Source of the DNA: Sympetrum striolatum
Taxonomy: Eukaryota; Arthropoda; Insecta; Odonata; Libellulidae
Assembly (NCBI GenBank): GCA_947579665.1
Contig: OX388343.1
Span: forward strand, 103,731,657-103,795,656
DNA: 64,000 bases
Reading direction: 5' to 3'
This document shows positions 49,301 through 61,716 of the stretch, one piece after another. Below the pieces are notes generated by a model that saw only the letters and a list, made by a program, of their open reading frames with translations, was not told where the DNA came from and ran no database searches. Numbering within the stretch: position 1 is the stretch's first letter; each line of letters begins with the position of its first letter. The translations under genes and the position numbers were made by a program.

Positions 49301-52300
49301 TTGTGAGTGTTTTCCTTGAAAAGAAGAGGCGTGCCAGAGTAATTAAAGCCTCCATAAACTGTATTTTTCGGAGCAGCTAATGATGACACAAAGCATTCGG
49401 GAGAGACAATCACATCAGCTTTTTCTTCCGCCCAAATAGAGTGGCTGGGGATAAATAATGTTCCTTTCCTCCAGGAATGTTCGGCAAATTAACGCCAGTG
49501 GCCATCATCCAGTGGAAGCCACGTTTTTCCCTCGGTTCAATTCACTCCCCGAACAACTTGTAGGACTCCTTCCATTGATCAGCCGATTAACAACGCGATT
49601 AAAGCTGCCCCGAGAGGAAAAAGAGTAACAGCGAGTGTTTCGGAAGTGGCGTTTCTCGTTACGAAGGTGTCGATTAAAGGAAGGGACACAAAGCGCCGGC
49701 GACAACGAGCCCAGATAAATGAGATGTGACGGTCGAGGAAAATGGACCAGAAAGAGGAGGCGACGCTGGGCAACAATGAAACAATTATTGCAGCTGTCAA
49801 GTGCAGTCTCACGCCCCGACAGCTTCCATCTGGACGAGATCCAATCAATCGAGGGGTGCGGTGGATAGAAAAGCGGCATTATGCATACCCCCTATCTGGG
49901 ACATAAACGTCATTTCGCCGACTATTTTCCAATTAGACGTCGTAGGCGTTGGAATGGGGTCCCACCAGTTGGCGAGCCGGGGATATAATTTTGGGGGATT
50001 AACGCGGGCGTCGTAAAAAGGAAAGCTTTGTAGTTTTTTATCCTCCCCCGGGATGAGAGCGTCTTTTTTAACAAATCCAATTCCCCCAAACTGGTTACGG
50101 AAGAATTTTGCTATGGGATTAATTAATTCTCTCGTCCTCTCCCTTATTAAGAATGATTTCGGAGCTATGAAATTTTGAAAGGGTCGCAGCTGCTCTCGGA
50201 AATGGATTTGAAAAGTGCGGAATTTTTATTGTTTCCGATGATGAAGTAGCATAGATTTGCTTTAATTAATATCCGCATCGGGTTTTTATAGCTTTCGGAG
50301 AAGAAATATGTTATAATATATATGCATGATACGTAGAACCTATGGAAGATATGAATTTAGTGAGTAGTGACTCGAACTGTGCATTTCCTAATGCTGAGAG
50401 GATTTTTTCCACAATTTAGATAATATATAAACTAATAGAATATTAATTACTTCATAAAAACTGTTTTTTGTCTATGCGATAATAACATAGAATACGGTAA
50501 TATAATTTGGCTCAATCCAGTTGGCCAAAGAATGAACAGTATTCTCAAAGTTCTTCATTTATCAACATAATGGTTGCTTTGGCAAACTATCCAAAGGGTA
50601 AATTTGTTACTTGAATGAAATCCACCCCTTTTCTACCCTAAATCTAATTTGCAAACTCATATAGGTTATTTGATTCAATGTAAATTTGCTAAGTTTCAGC
50701 ATATTATGATTATAACGCAATCCGATAACCGGTTTTTACATTAAATCATCAAACCGCTGGAAAGTTCTTCTTGGGTAATATTTCAGATATTCTGCAGGAA
50801 TTTATTATTGCGTGCGTGATACTCAAGTTTTCCGGTCTGAGTCATATTCATGTGCTTTTCTGTCTTTTCTAAATAAGAGGTGAGTCTACGGTGTACGTCG
50901 AGTTGAAACATTATTATTTAGGTGATTACGTTTAATTCGCAATAAAATTGTCTTTGCGACGTCTCTGGACGTTTCCAAGCAACACAATAAAAATTAATCT
51001 TTAAAATTTCTTTCGTTATGCACGTGGTTAAAGACGGGAGTTGGACTGTCCAGCTTTCCGTCGTGCTTTCGCGTGGTCCATCGGGAAAAGGAGGTTGAAG
51101 CAAAGAGGCAATGCCTCGCAATGAAATCATCCATCTGATAGCTGCGCAATGCGTAGCACTTTCTTTGGTTCGTTTTGTTGCGTTGCTTGTGGAGGATGCT
51201 GCAGAGGGGACGATGGGGTGAAAGCGACAAAGCTCGTAGTTGGGGGAAGGAAAGGATTACTGTCCATCGAAAGATGAATGGTGTGTATAGGGGAAGTGCC
51301 TGGAATTAATATGAGAGGGTGATGACGGCAGGGAGAGGAATGCGAGGACTTTGGTCGTGACCGTGGCTACGGCGAATTAAAACGACGCATATTGAAGAGT
51401 CAGTCGTCAAACCCCGCTCTCGTAAAATACTCCCTGTGGATCGTATTTTTTTAATAGTCGACTCTATTATTTCCCTATCCCCGCTGATAATGGATTTATA
51501 CTCTACCTTTTCACCGCTTAAATATACAGCACGGTTGTCACCGCCACTGCCCTTCTATTATACGTTCCCTTCGTTCAATTTCTCCCTTCTGCACTGCGTC
51601 TGGCATCATATCCCACCTTTATTCATTCCGACGCCTCCTTTTAAAATGATTCTATAGTCGAATTGCTATTACTGTCTTTTTTCAATAATGTGTATTTTGA
51701 GGTTTTTGGAATGAATTTCGGGGGAAATTTTAGTAAATCATTGTGAGTGAAGTGAAAATTGTTTTGTTCATAAAACTGTCAGTAAAATCTATCTTTTCGT
51801 ACCTGTATTTCTTTTAACCTCCACCTTGCTCTTATGCCATGTTTTCTTATCTTTAATATTGTACTATGTGATATAAAAAGAAATGGCTTTTAGTTTCACT
51901 TATAAGTAATACTTCTACTACAATTTTTCTATGAACCGTTCATAAATTTATAACATATATTTATTTTATTATTACATCCACTGCTATTTTGAGCATTCAG
52001 AGTTTATAAGCTCGTATTTCAAAATTATTTTGAAGAGAAATAATCCATATGACCTTAGCGTAATATACTACGTATGGTTTTATGTTTTAAATCAGACGTG
52101 ATAAGTTTAATAACGAAAAGGAAATTCATGTAGAAAACATTAATAGATATAAAATGATATCACTCTGTTCTTTCATTATTGAGCTTGGTTTACATACAAG
52201 ACTGATAGACACTTCTACCTTTCTCTTTGTTTTTGTATGCATACGTTTGCGCTAGATTATTTACATCTCCAAGGCATCAATAAATATGTGCTGAAAATAA

Positions 52301-54828
52301 GGAGTAACCAATCGCAAACGGGAACTCTTGATACGTACTAATATTACGAGATACCGAATGAGATAATAAGAATTCCTTACTCTTTTAAGTGCATTCGCGT
52401 TAATTTCATTTTTTATACTGGTTGATGAACTCGACTCGCCCACTCAGTAACGAAGGAATTTCCCAATCCGAATTGTAATTGACCCATAATGCATCTAGTA
52501 AATGCTTCCTCGTCATTATTCCACATCATTAAGTGACGCATTCATATGTTTACCACATTTTCGTGCAATTCCATCCGATGGCTGCTTCTGTCACCTTTGC
52601 ATCTCTCCCGATCACTCCCAATCCATTTCCTCTCTCAGCCCAGCCACTCCCTTCTGCTCGAAGAATGGCTTTGTTTGGAAAAGGTGTCGCTTCCGTGAGA
52701 AGTGAATTGCCGTGGAGCGCCAATAGATTGCACTGGTAATGCATTTCCATCTTCCAATTCATTCCGATCGTTCACTCTTCATTTCACTCTTCGACGATTT
52801 TACATTCAAAGGGAATCGTCCCCATTCTCTCGTAATGGGGATTTTTCCACTGATCTCGGCCACTCAATCCGAGTAGAGTGATCGCTGGTGGTGCCTTCAT
52901 TATCCTCGCGCGATAAATGATTCGAATTATGGACTTTTACGGCTCGTGGGACTACTGTGAGGCCAATAAGAACCCTGGGGATAGGGAAGTTTTGATTTGA
53001 ATGCGTGTATTAAATCACTTAAGCAAAATAACAGATTGATGTGAGACGAATCAAACCGGATAAGCCTCCATTATGCTCCTATATATATATCAGTCAATAT
53101 CAGCTACTTGGAGAGCTAAGTGTAGATTTTCGGTGTTTTATCCCATGTTGTTTAATTGAAATCATTTTTAATTTAACTACATGAATTCATCGCTATTGCG
53201 GGCTACAATTGGGCAGTCAAAATAGAGAAAGCAATCGAGTATTATGTAGCAAATAGGAATTAAAGTTATCACTAGTAATCAATACCAGGGACAAAGTAGT
53301 ATTCTTATGTTCTCCATTTACAACGCTGATGCAGCTGCGAATTGATACGTAATCATTAAAGATATTACGAAATCAATTTTCCAGAATCAATACCACTCAC
53401 TGGTTTGCTGAAAAATTAACTCACAATTCAACATAGTTTTCCAGAAATTGGATTCAATGTAATACATATAAAAGATATATTAGTTACAATTACTATGTAA
53501 AAGTAAAACAAGCAGGATAAAAGTAAATTTCTCTGCCTCAAAGTCTCCAGGATAATTAGTGGAATCAAAATGGCGGACAATCCCCGAAAAATAATAAGAA
53601 ATATTCTAAAAAATGCCATCGTGGAGAAGTGATTTTCGCCTAAATTTCTGAAGGGAACGTGAAAAAATCTCTGTTGCTTGGTAAACGACCTAAATTCCTC
53701 TCTCTTGGAGGCTCTTTCTTCCATTCTGTTTCCCCTCTCTCTTCAAATAACAACCACTCTCTCTCTTTATCTCCGCCCCCATTTGCGGCTCTCTCCGCCC
53801 CCGCTCAGCCACTTACGCTCACACCTTTTGTCCCACCGTCCTCAGCTTTACATTTGCGCTACTTTACTTCACCTTTCACAGCCTTTTATTATTTCGCATT
53901 TAATCATTGCCTTCCACGAATGCGCAATGCCACTCCCTCTTTTAACTCCGCCTCATCCTCTCTCGTTCGCCACCGTTTTTTATACCTCTCGTTGAGACGC
54001 CTAAGTACACCTTTCAGGTCGTTTTTCTCATCACAAACCATTTTCTCTTTATCATCCTCTGTTTTTCCCACTCTTTATCATTCACTCATCTGACATCTCT
54101 GACGTAATGAGAGCTATTATTTGGACGCAAGAATGTGTCCTGGGAATCGAATTCCGGCTTTCCAAAGACTATTTGAATACCGAAACCACTCATCGAGCGG
54201 TGATGCAACTTTTACGACATACGCCTAATTAAAATGCAGAGGCTTAAGAACATCCGTATCAAAATAACTGGCTATTGTTCTCTATTCGTTGGTAAGAAAA
54301 TATATTTGCAAGGATGTCTGTATGTTGCGGCAGACGAATTCAACGTACTGTTTTCAAATTTAATTTCGAGAGAAATTTTTGGCATTCTTATAATGAAAAT
54401 GTATCCCCGTGAAATGCTTGGATTCATTGATTGCAAAGTAAAAGATTTATCTCTAAGAGGTGCCCACACTTCTCAGTCACGTTAAATGTTTATCCTCTGG
54501 GTTTAAGTTATTTAGTAAAAACGCATTTGTCTAAGTCATTTACTAAAGTCATGACGGAGCATCTATCGTTTTCTCACAGATTGAGGGTTTTCTATCGCTA
54601 TAATATTTGATTTACGATTTAAATGGCATTTAAGAGTACGACTAATAGTAGGACGTCTTCATTTTACGAGAGCTCGCTATGGATATTCGGAATTACAATA
54701 AACAGCTGCAAATATTAATATATTGTATGAACGCTATTTCGTTTAAATTTATGATTTCACTATTGTAATTTATTTTGCAATTTATTATAATATGCATGGT
54801 CTACATTTTATTTTATTTTATGTAACAA
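46394..54828. other. Long non-coding stretch
   Basis: No gene or mobile element was recognised in these 8.4 kb. The segment 48270-48440 is C-rich and gives a proline-rich frame. The segment 49330-50230 is a moderately GC island with overlapping frames on both strands, possibly regulatory. The segment 53690-54080 is pyrimidine-rich and explains the 144-residue Ser/Pro/Leu frame at 53659-54093. The frame at 54234-54485 has even composition but no motif. The remainder is AT-rich. Confidence 0.5.
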
Positions 54829-54838
54829 ATTAAATGGC

Positions 54839-54983
54839 TTGTGTATTATTTGCCAAGTAAATGAAGAGTCGGTAACCCCAAAACAGGTGGCTGTCACCTT
54901 AGGGGTACCTATATTCCTGACAATTGTTGTATCTAATGAAATTTATGAAGGGCCGAGGAATAAAAAGATTTATTATTATTATT
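54839..54983 (+). mobile_element. 5'-truncated non-LTR retrotransposon insertion, about 145 bp
   Basis: The segment is bracketed by an exact 10-bp direct repeat, ATTAAATGGC, at 54829-54838 and 54984-54993. It ends in GAGGAATAAAAAGATTT and a (TTA)n tail. Target-site duplication, 5' truncation and a short microsatellite tail together are the signature of target-primed reverse transcription by a non-LTR element. Only 3' untranslated sequence is left, with an internal GGTGGCTGTCACC inverted word. The AATAAA-to-(TTA)n layout resembles the minus-strand remnants at 40.5 kb, which may be a related family. Confidence 0.75.
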
Positions 54984-54993
54984 ATTAAATGGC

Positions 54994-57841
54994 AGATATT
55001 GGCGAAATTGATGATAATCATCACTCAAGTTTTGTTCTTCGAAATTTCGGATTGTTTTAAATAATTAACCGTATTGAGACAACGAACGCGTAAATTAATT
55101 GGAGGAGAGGGGGAAAATTCTTGCTTATTTTATATTACGATGAGTATGGGAAACAACTCATGGAGCACAATTATGCTCCTAGTGCTAGCGTATCATTGGA
55201 AGTTTCATCTTCCAATTTTCATTCGAGTGATTCGGAGAAGTATTAGCAGTGCAGTATTCCTCACAACTGTGATGTCTTCATTCTTCAAAATGCTGCTTAT
55301 CCGATCGATTTTTGTGGAGGGAACCATTTTCTCACTCTCCGTACTCTTTGTCTTCCCTCACCTTCCATCTCATTGTCCTCAACACTCCTTCATTCCCAAT
55401 TACTTTCCTCGATACGCTCCGGGCAATTTGCCATCAATAATCATCCTCCTTCTTCTGATTATCAATTCCTTTGGTCTTCCATTCGAATCTCTACGTCGTC
55501 TTTTGCAGGCCTCTTCGTTATTCTGTCGGAGACGGCAGTGCCGACTGCTGATGAAACATTTGGTGAGGGAGGAAATTGCCACGGATTACATCCAAGAGAT
55601 GGTTACTTTAGCCATAAGACGGATTCCGCGATATCTCTAATAATGGAGTTGGATTTGTTGCAGAATATTTAATTACATTACAGTTGATTATTTAGACTAG
55701 CACAGTCACGGGAGGAAAAATTACTTTTTCAGCGTATCCCATGCAGGTAAACAAGTATTTCTTTAAAGTAAATTTCATCGACAAAATTTGCGTAAAAGAA
55801 TGAATTTCTCTCCATCTGGTGGTTTTAAATCACTACATATTCATACTATAAAGAAGCTGCAAGTTCCAACAGCCAAACAAGAAACGAATCATTGATGTAT
55901 AATCTTCGTTCAACTTTATTTGAGCTAATTTAGGTCCTTAATTTAAAAACAAAAAATGAGGACAAGATATAATTCCATGATTTAATAGGGTGCTAAAAAG
56001 CGCCAAAAGTATTTCCCCAGGAATCAATGTTCTTGAGCCTCCATTTTCTACTTCTCCCCCATTCTCCTTTCATCTCTTCAGCTTCTTTGTTCCACGCGTA
56101 TCATTACCTTTTTCCAAGGATAATGTAGCCCATAGCCCTCTCGATACTATTGGAATTGGAGTGTCTTAAGGCATTAAAATCCTTTTTCCCATGGCATCCA
56201 TTACGATGCATTACGGCTGATCTGTCTAATTGAAAAACGTTTTTATCCGTTTGAAGGGAAAGAGTGGATTCCCATTAAGACTGGAATTTCTTTTAATTGA
56301 AATGGGTACGGTATTCGAGTCGAGCAATGTTCTGAAGTATGCGGCATGCCTTTAAGACGTATCCGCATTGACGACGGGCTCTATGTATCGGCTCCAATGG
56401 AATATGGGAAACAAATACCCTTAGTACTCATGCTCACCAGATATGATTACCAGATTAAAATGAGTTGTTAAAAATGAATTGATGGATTTTTCTACTCGTA
56501 TGGTTTAATGTTTGCAGCATTTTGCAGAACTAGATAGTAATTTATGTATTAAAACCTCATAAAGGAACTGACAAATCTCCAAGTTGTGTCAAAATTCCTC
56601 CTCTGCTTGCTCCACTTCTGTGCTGTAGTAACTTACACCTGTGGATACATGTATGATTTAGAGGTATGGAAGTGGAAGTTAAATATTTGTTGAGAGATTT
56701 AAAAAGAATGCTTTCTTGTCTAATTCTTAGATTTAATTCAAACTCAGACTCGAGTTATTTCATTTTATTATTCATTATACATCCATTAAGAAGCTTGGTC
56801 AGGTGGCTATTTGACGTACATTAAATCCAACATTTAACTCAAATAACATTACAAAATTCTTTATGTACAAAATACAAAACATTAGTATATCACTAAAATA
56901 ATTTACAATTTAAATAGGTATGATATACATAATAATGTACCAATAGAATAAAGAGAACGTAGTTCAGAGACTTAATAAAGATCTTAAACGATTCCATAAA
57001 AACAAAACAAATACAGAATATAATTATATGAACCTCATCACCAACTAACAACCACAGCATAAAAACAGCGCTATTTTGTAGCTGCCATTTATGTATGAAT
57101 TGACAATTAAGTCGAAACAGCTTACCAATTACAAATCATGCCAGTATTTTTTTTAGCGACGTCCTCAGCGTCAATTAAATGGCAACTTTTACTTCATATT
57201 CAATTAGAGATTCAATTTAAAACGATTTTGAATCGTATATCACTCGAACCACAGCATCTATGTTTTCGCCATCACTAAGTAAAATGCAAATTATTGCGAT
57301 TACAAATTATACTAATTGTGTAAATGAGCATGAAAAATATCATGAACATAAATACGATGACGCGGAAAATGCCACGAAATTGGGGAGAGCTCTCTTACGT
57401 TTTAAAGAAAATAAACGACAGATTTGTCGCTCGTTATCTTTCCTCTCGGGACGTATCACCCGCTCAGGGAATAGAGTAATATCTTAATTCCCAATCTCTC
57501 ACTCCAACGCCAACTTCTCTCCCAAAGGCAATAACGGCACTCGACTCATTAAGCGACGTTTTTAAATCGACACCCATCTAATCCGTCGCTAGAATAAAGA
57601 AAGGCCAAACGAACTCCTCTATATTTTTTCGTCTCCCTCCACCACCGCTTCCTTTACGTCGCTGGAACTATTGTAAGCGACGATCTTCGCTCTTAAAGCT
57701 GTTTTTACGAAAAATCAATTTTTAACCATTTCCATTTTATTTCCACTACTGACATCTCTTGAAAAATTACCTCGGTGATCAGAGATTTATGGTTATTTTA
57801 AAGTCTCCCTGCAACACACGGAAAGTGAGGAAACGGATATG

Positions 57842-57842
<1 letters not shown>
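54994..57842. other. Non-coding DNA
   Basis: The 188-residue plus-strand frame at 55074-55640 has hydrophobic stretches (for example IIILLLLIINSF), but these come from a CT-rich tract. A second frame overlaps its right half, and I recognise no domain, so I do not call a gene. The rest is AT-rich and empty. Confidence 0.5.

Positions 57843-57936
<94 letters not shown>
57843..57936. repeat. (TA)47 microsatellite
   Basis: Uninterrupted TA dinucleotides over 94 bp. The length in a living population is likely variable, and it can extrude a cruciform. The Tyr/Ile repeat frame over it is an artefact. Confidence 0.98.
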
Positions 57937-57939
<3 letters not shown>

Positions 57940-57941
57940 AG

Positions 57942-58124
57942 GATATGTTACTCCGTAGTTTTTACATTATATTGTAATTTTTTAAATTAATGATATTATT
58001 ACGGAGAACCTCATGCAAAGTAAGGACTTGATGATATGTAACTCCGTAGTTTTTACATTATATTATATTTTTTTTAAATTAATGATATAATTACGGAGAA
58101 CTTCATGCAAAGTATGGACTTGAT
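57942..58124. repeat. 91-bp tandem duplication with internal inverted repeat
   Basis: Two adjacent units, 57942-58032 and 58033-58124, differ at only a few positions. Each unit holds CTCCGTA near its start and TACGGAG about 45 bp later, so each can fold back. It directly follows the (TA)n tract. It may be a duplicated small foldback element; no target-site duplication is evident. Confidence 0.9.
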
Positions 58125-58834
58125 AAGGGTTTTTCGTTTAATGTCTCATCTTAGCAAATACCCATCTTACGCTTCAAAGCTTATAAACTTTATTATCCAT
58201 GGAAGCTTTGACTGGTATAAAACCAGTCAGTCGAGCTATGATCAAATTCTTATCTTCATTGGTGTTTGAGTGCAGGCTTATTATTACTTTTAATAAACCA
58301 ATAAATTGCCAAAGCTATGTTTTTTACCGGGTGAATGCCATTCTTGTCTGTTGTAGTTGAAAAAACTTCACCGAAAACCCTAAATTATTTGAATTTCATC
58401 CACTACTCTCGCATTTACTTCCTTACATGACATATCAAATATATTAAATACATAACATTGAATTTCAATTCTTCTTAATTACCTTATAAAGATTTCCACA
58501 GAATTATATTGCGATTCTTGATGATTAAACCGTTGTATATTTGACCAGACGTATAAAAAAATTCGAAAGAAATCATAGAAACTATCCGGTCAACTGCTTC
58601 GATTAAATGGAATTATTCATTGCTTATGGCATTGGTATTTTTTAAGATATTAGTGGAAGGAATAAGGTTCAAACTAGTCTTCGGACTGTAGATGAAGACA
58701 GACATTAGAACGATCGAGAGAATCAAGAAAGCTAATGAAATTTGAGGACAAGATTCTATTCCATCGATTCTAAGACATGGTGAGAATAACAAATGAAGAT
58801 ACAGCTAGATGCCTTAAAGCTGTACTAGAAAATA
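58125..58834. other. Non-coding DNA left of the nested transposons
   Basis: Two linked hairpins lie at 58174-58229: TCAAAGCTT/AAGCTTTGA with a 20-base spacer, then TGACTGGT-ATAAA-ACCAGTCA. Otherwise AT-rich with no gene. Confidence 0.55.
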
Positions 58835-58926
58835 CAGTAGAAATCCAATTATCCGAATCGCTGAATATCCGAATCGCTTTAGGACACCATCTCATATGGC
58901 AGTTCCAAATTCGCTGGTAAGCATAA

Positions 58927-61716
58927 GGCCGGTCTTCCTTTGGAAGCGACTACGAGCGACGCGTATACGGCCGTATACGGGCGACTAATCCCAATACACA
59001 GAAAGTAACGGAGCGTCGTCCACTGCAGGCGACTATGGGCGACTTGATTCGAGCATACACCGGCGACCGGCGACTGCTCCCATTGAAATGGGATCCGTCG
59101 CTCGTAGTCGCCGCTATGCAGTGCATGACTTAAAATGATATATACGCACTGAGGAGTATTTCAAGAAAAAAATAACATGCCAAATGTGTTATGAGTATTC
59201 AATTCTCTTATTTCGAGGATATTTTAGACAAATTACTCAAATATTTAATTACTTTGATACAGAAATGTGATCCGTCGCTCGTAGTCGCCGCTACGCAGTG
59301 CATGACTTAAAATGATGTATACGCACTGAGGAGTATTTCACGAACAAAATACCATTGCAAATGTGTTATGAGTTTTCAATTCTCTTCTCTTGAGAATATT
59401 ATAGACAAATTCCTCAAAGATTTAATTACTTTGATACAGAATTGGAATCAGTCGCTCGTAAGCAGAGTTGCGTAGTGAATGGCTAGGAAAGATATGCTCG
59501 CTGAAATTTTTAAACAGTACAAAATATTACACAAATTGTATTTTTAAGTATTAATAACTCTTATTTTGAGTGTTTCATTGACAAATTACAGTCATTTCAA
59601 ATATCTACTGCATACATCACTGTCAAAAAGTTATACTTTTGGCACTGATTGAAATATGAATAGAATTGAACGGAAAAAAATATATTGAAACCTAAGGTTT
59701 ACGAAACATTTTTAAATAAACGAAGGACAATTATGAGCATTAACGGAGCATTAGAAGAAAATATAAAGTATCTTTTGAGGGCTACAAGTAAACGAACATT
59801 CGTAATGCTCTATCGATAACGTTATCAATGACTGTAAAATTAAGAAATTTGTTGAAACAGGAAAATAAACAATATTACTTCCCAACCTATTGCAATTTTA
59901 TAGTAATGGTAGGAGGACAGTAATCATATTGATACAACGGCTAGATTGGGCGAGAATATAAGTAGAACTGTTTTTTTATCAATAAATCAAGACTGAACTC
60001 GTATGAAAATTAATCGTCGGTATGAATGTAATCGTAAAAAGAAATGAAAACTTAACTCATTCATAAATGTTGTATCTTAGATATTGATCTTATAGTTAAA
60101 TCTTGATGAAATTGTTTCTTTCTTTCACCATTCCAAAATCCTTCGTTATTTTCGTCCTAGAAATTCTCCCAATTTCGAGGTTCAAGAGAAGGGATGTCTC
60201 TAGTAAGAACCATATGAATAGACTGGGAAATCCAGGTGAAAGCAAGGGTTCAGTTTCTAGGAAATAGAAACTTGTTTGAAGGGAAGCAATAGAGGAGCTC
60301 CACGACACTGCGTACAAAGTGCTATTAGTAGAAGGTTTGCTATTGAATTGAGTGTTGGAATTTCTTCTTCTTAAAACGTTTTAGTTTCCCAAGCGTTCCC
60401 GCAAAAATTGTGTGATCTCCTTGGTTAGCCCTGGGGTTAAAGGAAACCCCATTGTCTCCACGAGTTCCACCTTTCTTCATTTGGACCCCTTGCGGAGTCT
60501 TGCTGCGAAGGGCTAAAATCCTCCTCGTCCATGAGGTGATTAACGAAGGCCGAGGTGGAATTTCCCACCCCGAAGTATCTCTGATGTTCTGCTGCAATCT
60601 TTCCTATCATTGCTCTCCCTCTCAGAACTCGAAGAAAATTGAGAAATTCCTAACCAAAGATTTAAGCAACTGTATGACCTACCATGTTGAAAATGGTCTC
60701 TGATGGACCAAATTACAGAAAATACTTGATTTTCTTTTTGCTGAGTATATCTGCATTATATGTATTCTACAGAGTATCTGTTGGCGTATAGCAGGGGGTG
60801 CATTTCCAGCTAATCTAATTTCCTATTCGATTACTTCGATTACATTTCACTTGCGTAAAGAAAAATAATACACGTGACGTTGCCTATTATTTCAAATTGC
60901 TATGAAATTATTGCGTTTAAACCTCTAGTTTCACGTATGAAATCTAGATGATCAGGCGTTACTTCACAAAATTACACTGCTTTTATTCATTCTCTAGTTT
61001 CACCTTGTTGAGAATCATCGGGCGCTTCTGCTAGTTTGCTATACAATACTCGGATTTTCTATTATGGATACCCGAGTTTGGAGTTGAATAAAAACTAAAG
61101 TAGAGATCCCACAGGAAAACTAAATACACCAAAATCTTGCGTGTTTTATTTTGCGTTGTTCTACACGGTACAAAAATTTTTATTATTATTACTTTTGGTA
61201 CTAATTGAAGGACGGACGAAAAATGTGCCTGTTTTTTCGCGCTCTTTCACGGATTGCTCACTTTGAGCTTTTGTTTCTCATAAAGTATTACTTAAATCAA
61301 AATAAAACCTTTCGATGACATTATAAAACATATTATAAACTAAAATAAAAATTTTCGGTGCCTTCTTATTGTTAGATAAAAAGTTGTTATCGATATTATA
61401 AAAAAACTTTTTTTCAGTAATGGGTGGACGTAAAAGTGTAAAATTGGTCTTGTTATAAAGCTCTCGCAAATAGTTTTGAAATGGTATCATCAACGATGTC
61501 TACAACTCAGCGATTTTTTTTATACGAATTAATATTTATCGTTTCGGAAAGCGTCCCGAAATCAACCACATGAGCTAGAATACCGTTAGAGCGACCGAGA
61601 AGCGGGTAGTCGCTTACAGTGGAAGACCCCCATCGCCTGTAGGTCGCCCAAACTGACGTCGCCCGAATACGCCGGTCGCTCGGTCGCTCGTAGTCGCTTC
61701 CAGTGGAAGACCGGCC
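58927..61716. mobile_element. PIF/Harbinger-like element, 2,790 bp, no transposase seen
   Basis: The 34-bp terminal inverted repeats begin GGCCGGTCTTCC and continue GGAAGCGACTACGAGCGAC, with two mismatches between ends. They are flanked by TAA on both sides (58924-58926, 61717-61719). A 3-bp TWA duplication with GGCC/GGGC termini is typical of PIF/Harbinger. Both ends are packed with GCGAC/GTCGC words, plausible binding sites for the element's DNA-binding protein. An 18-bp palindrome (CGTATACGGCCGTATACG) lies at 58962-58979, and a partial extra copy of the right terminus at 61601-61631. Frames inside (60096-60317, 60340-60597 and 61278-61493 minus; 60452-60703 plus) show neither the DDE transposase nor the Myb-like protein of the superfamily. 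Probably non-autonomous. Confidence 0.85.
59092..59621. repeat. 177-bp tandem repeats inside the Harbinger-like element
   Basis: Three units begin at 59092, 59269 and about 59445. The first two are close copies; the third is eroded. Units one and two open with GTCGCTCGTAGTCGC (59097-59111, 59274-59288), the exact reverse complement of the inner part of the element's own terminal repeat. They then carry GCAGTGCATGACTTAAAATG and end with TTTAATTACTTTGATACAGA. Duplicated subterminal blocks of this kind are common in non-autonomous DNA transposons. Confidence 0.9.

Noticed and set aside
55074..55640. 188-residue plus-strand frame with hydrophobic stretches
   Set aside because: The hydrophobic runs come from CT-rich DNA, a second frame overlaps its right half, and no family is recognisable.
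57759..57977. Frame with a Tyr/Ile repeat
   Set aside because: It is a translation of the (TA)47 microsatellite.
59092..59621. CRISPR-like array
   Set aside because: The units are contiguous 177-bp tandem repeats without unique spacers, inside a DNA transposon of a eukaryote.
58927..61716. Autonomous Harbinger element with transposase
   Set aside because: No DDE transposase or Myb-like motif in any frame; the interior frames are short and unrelated in appearance.
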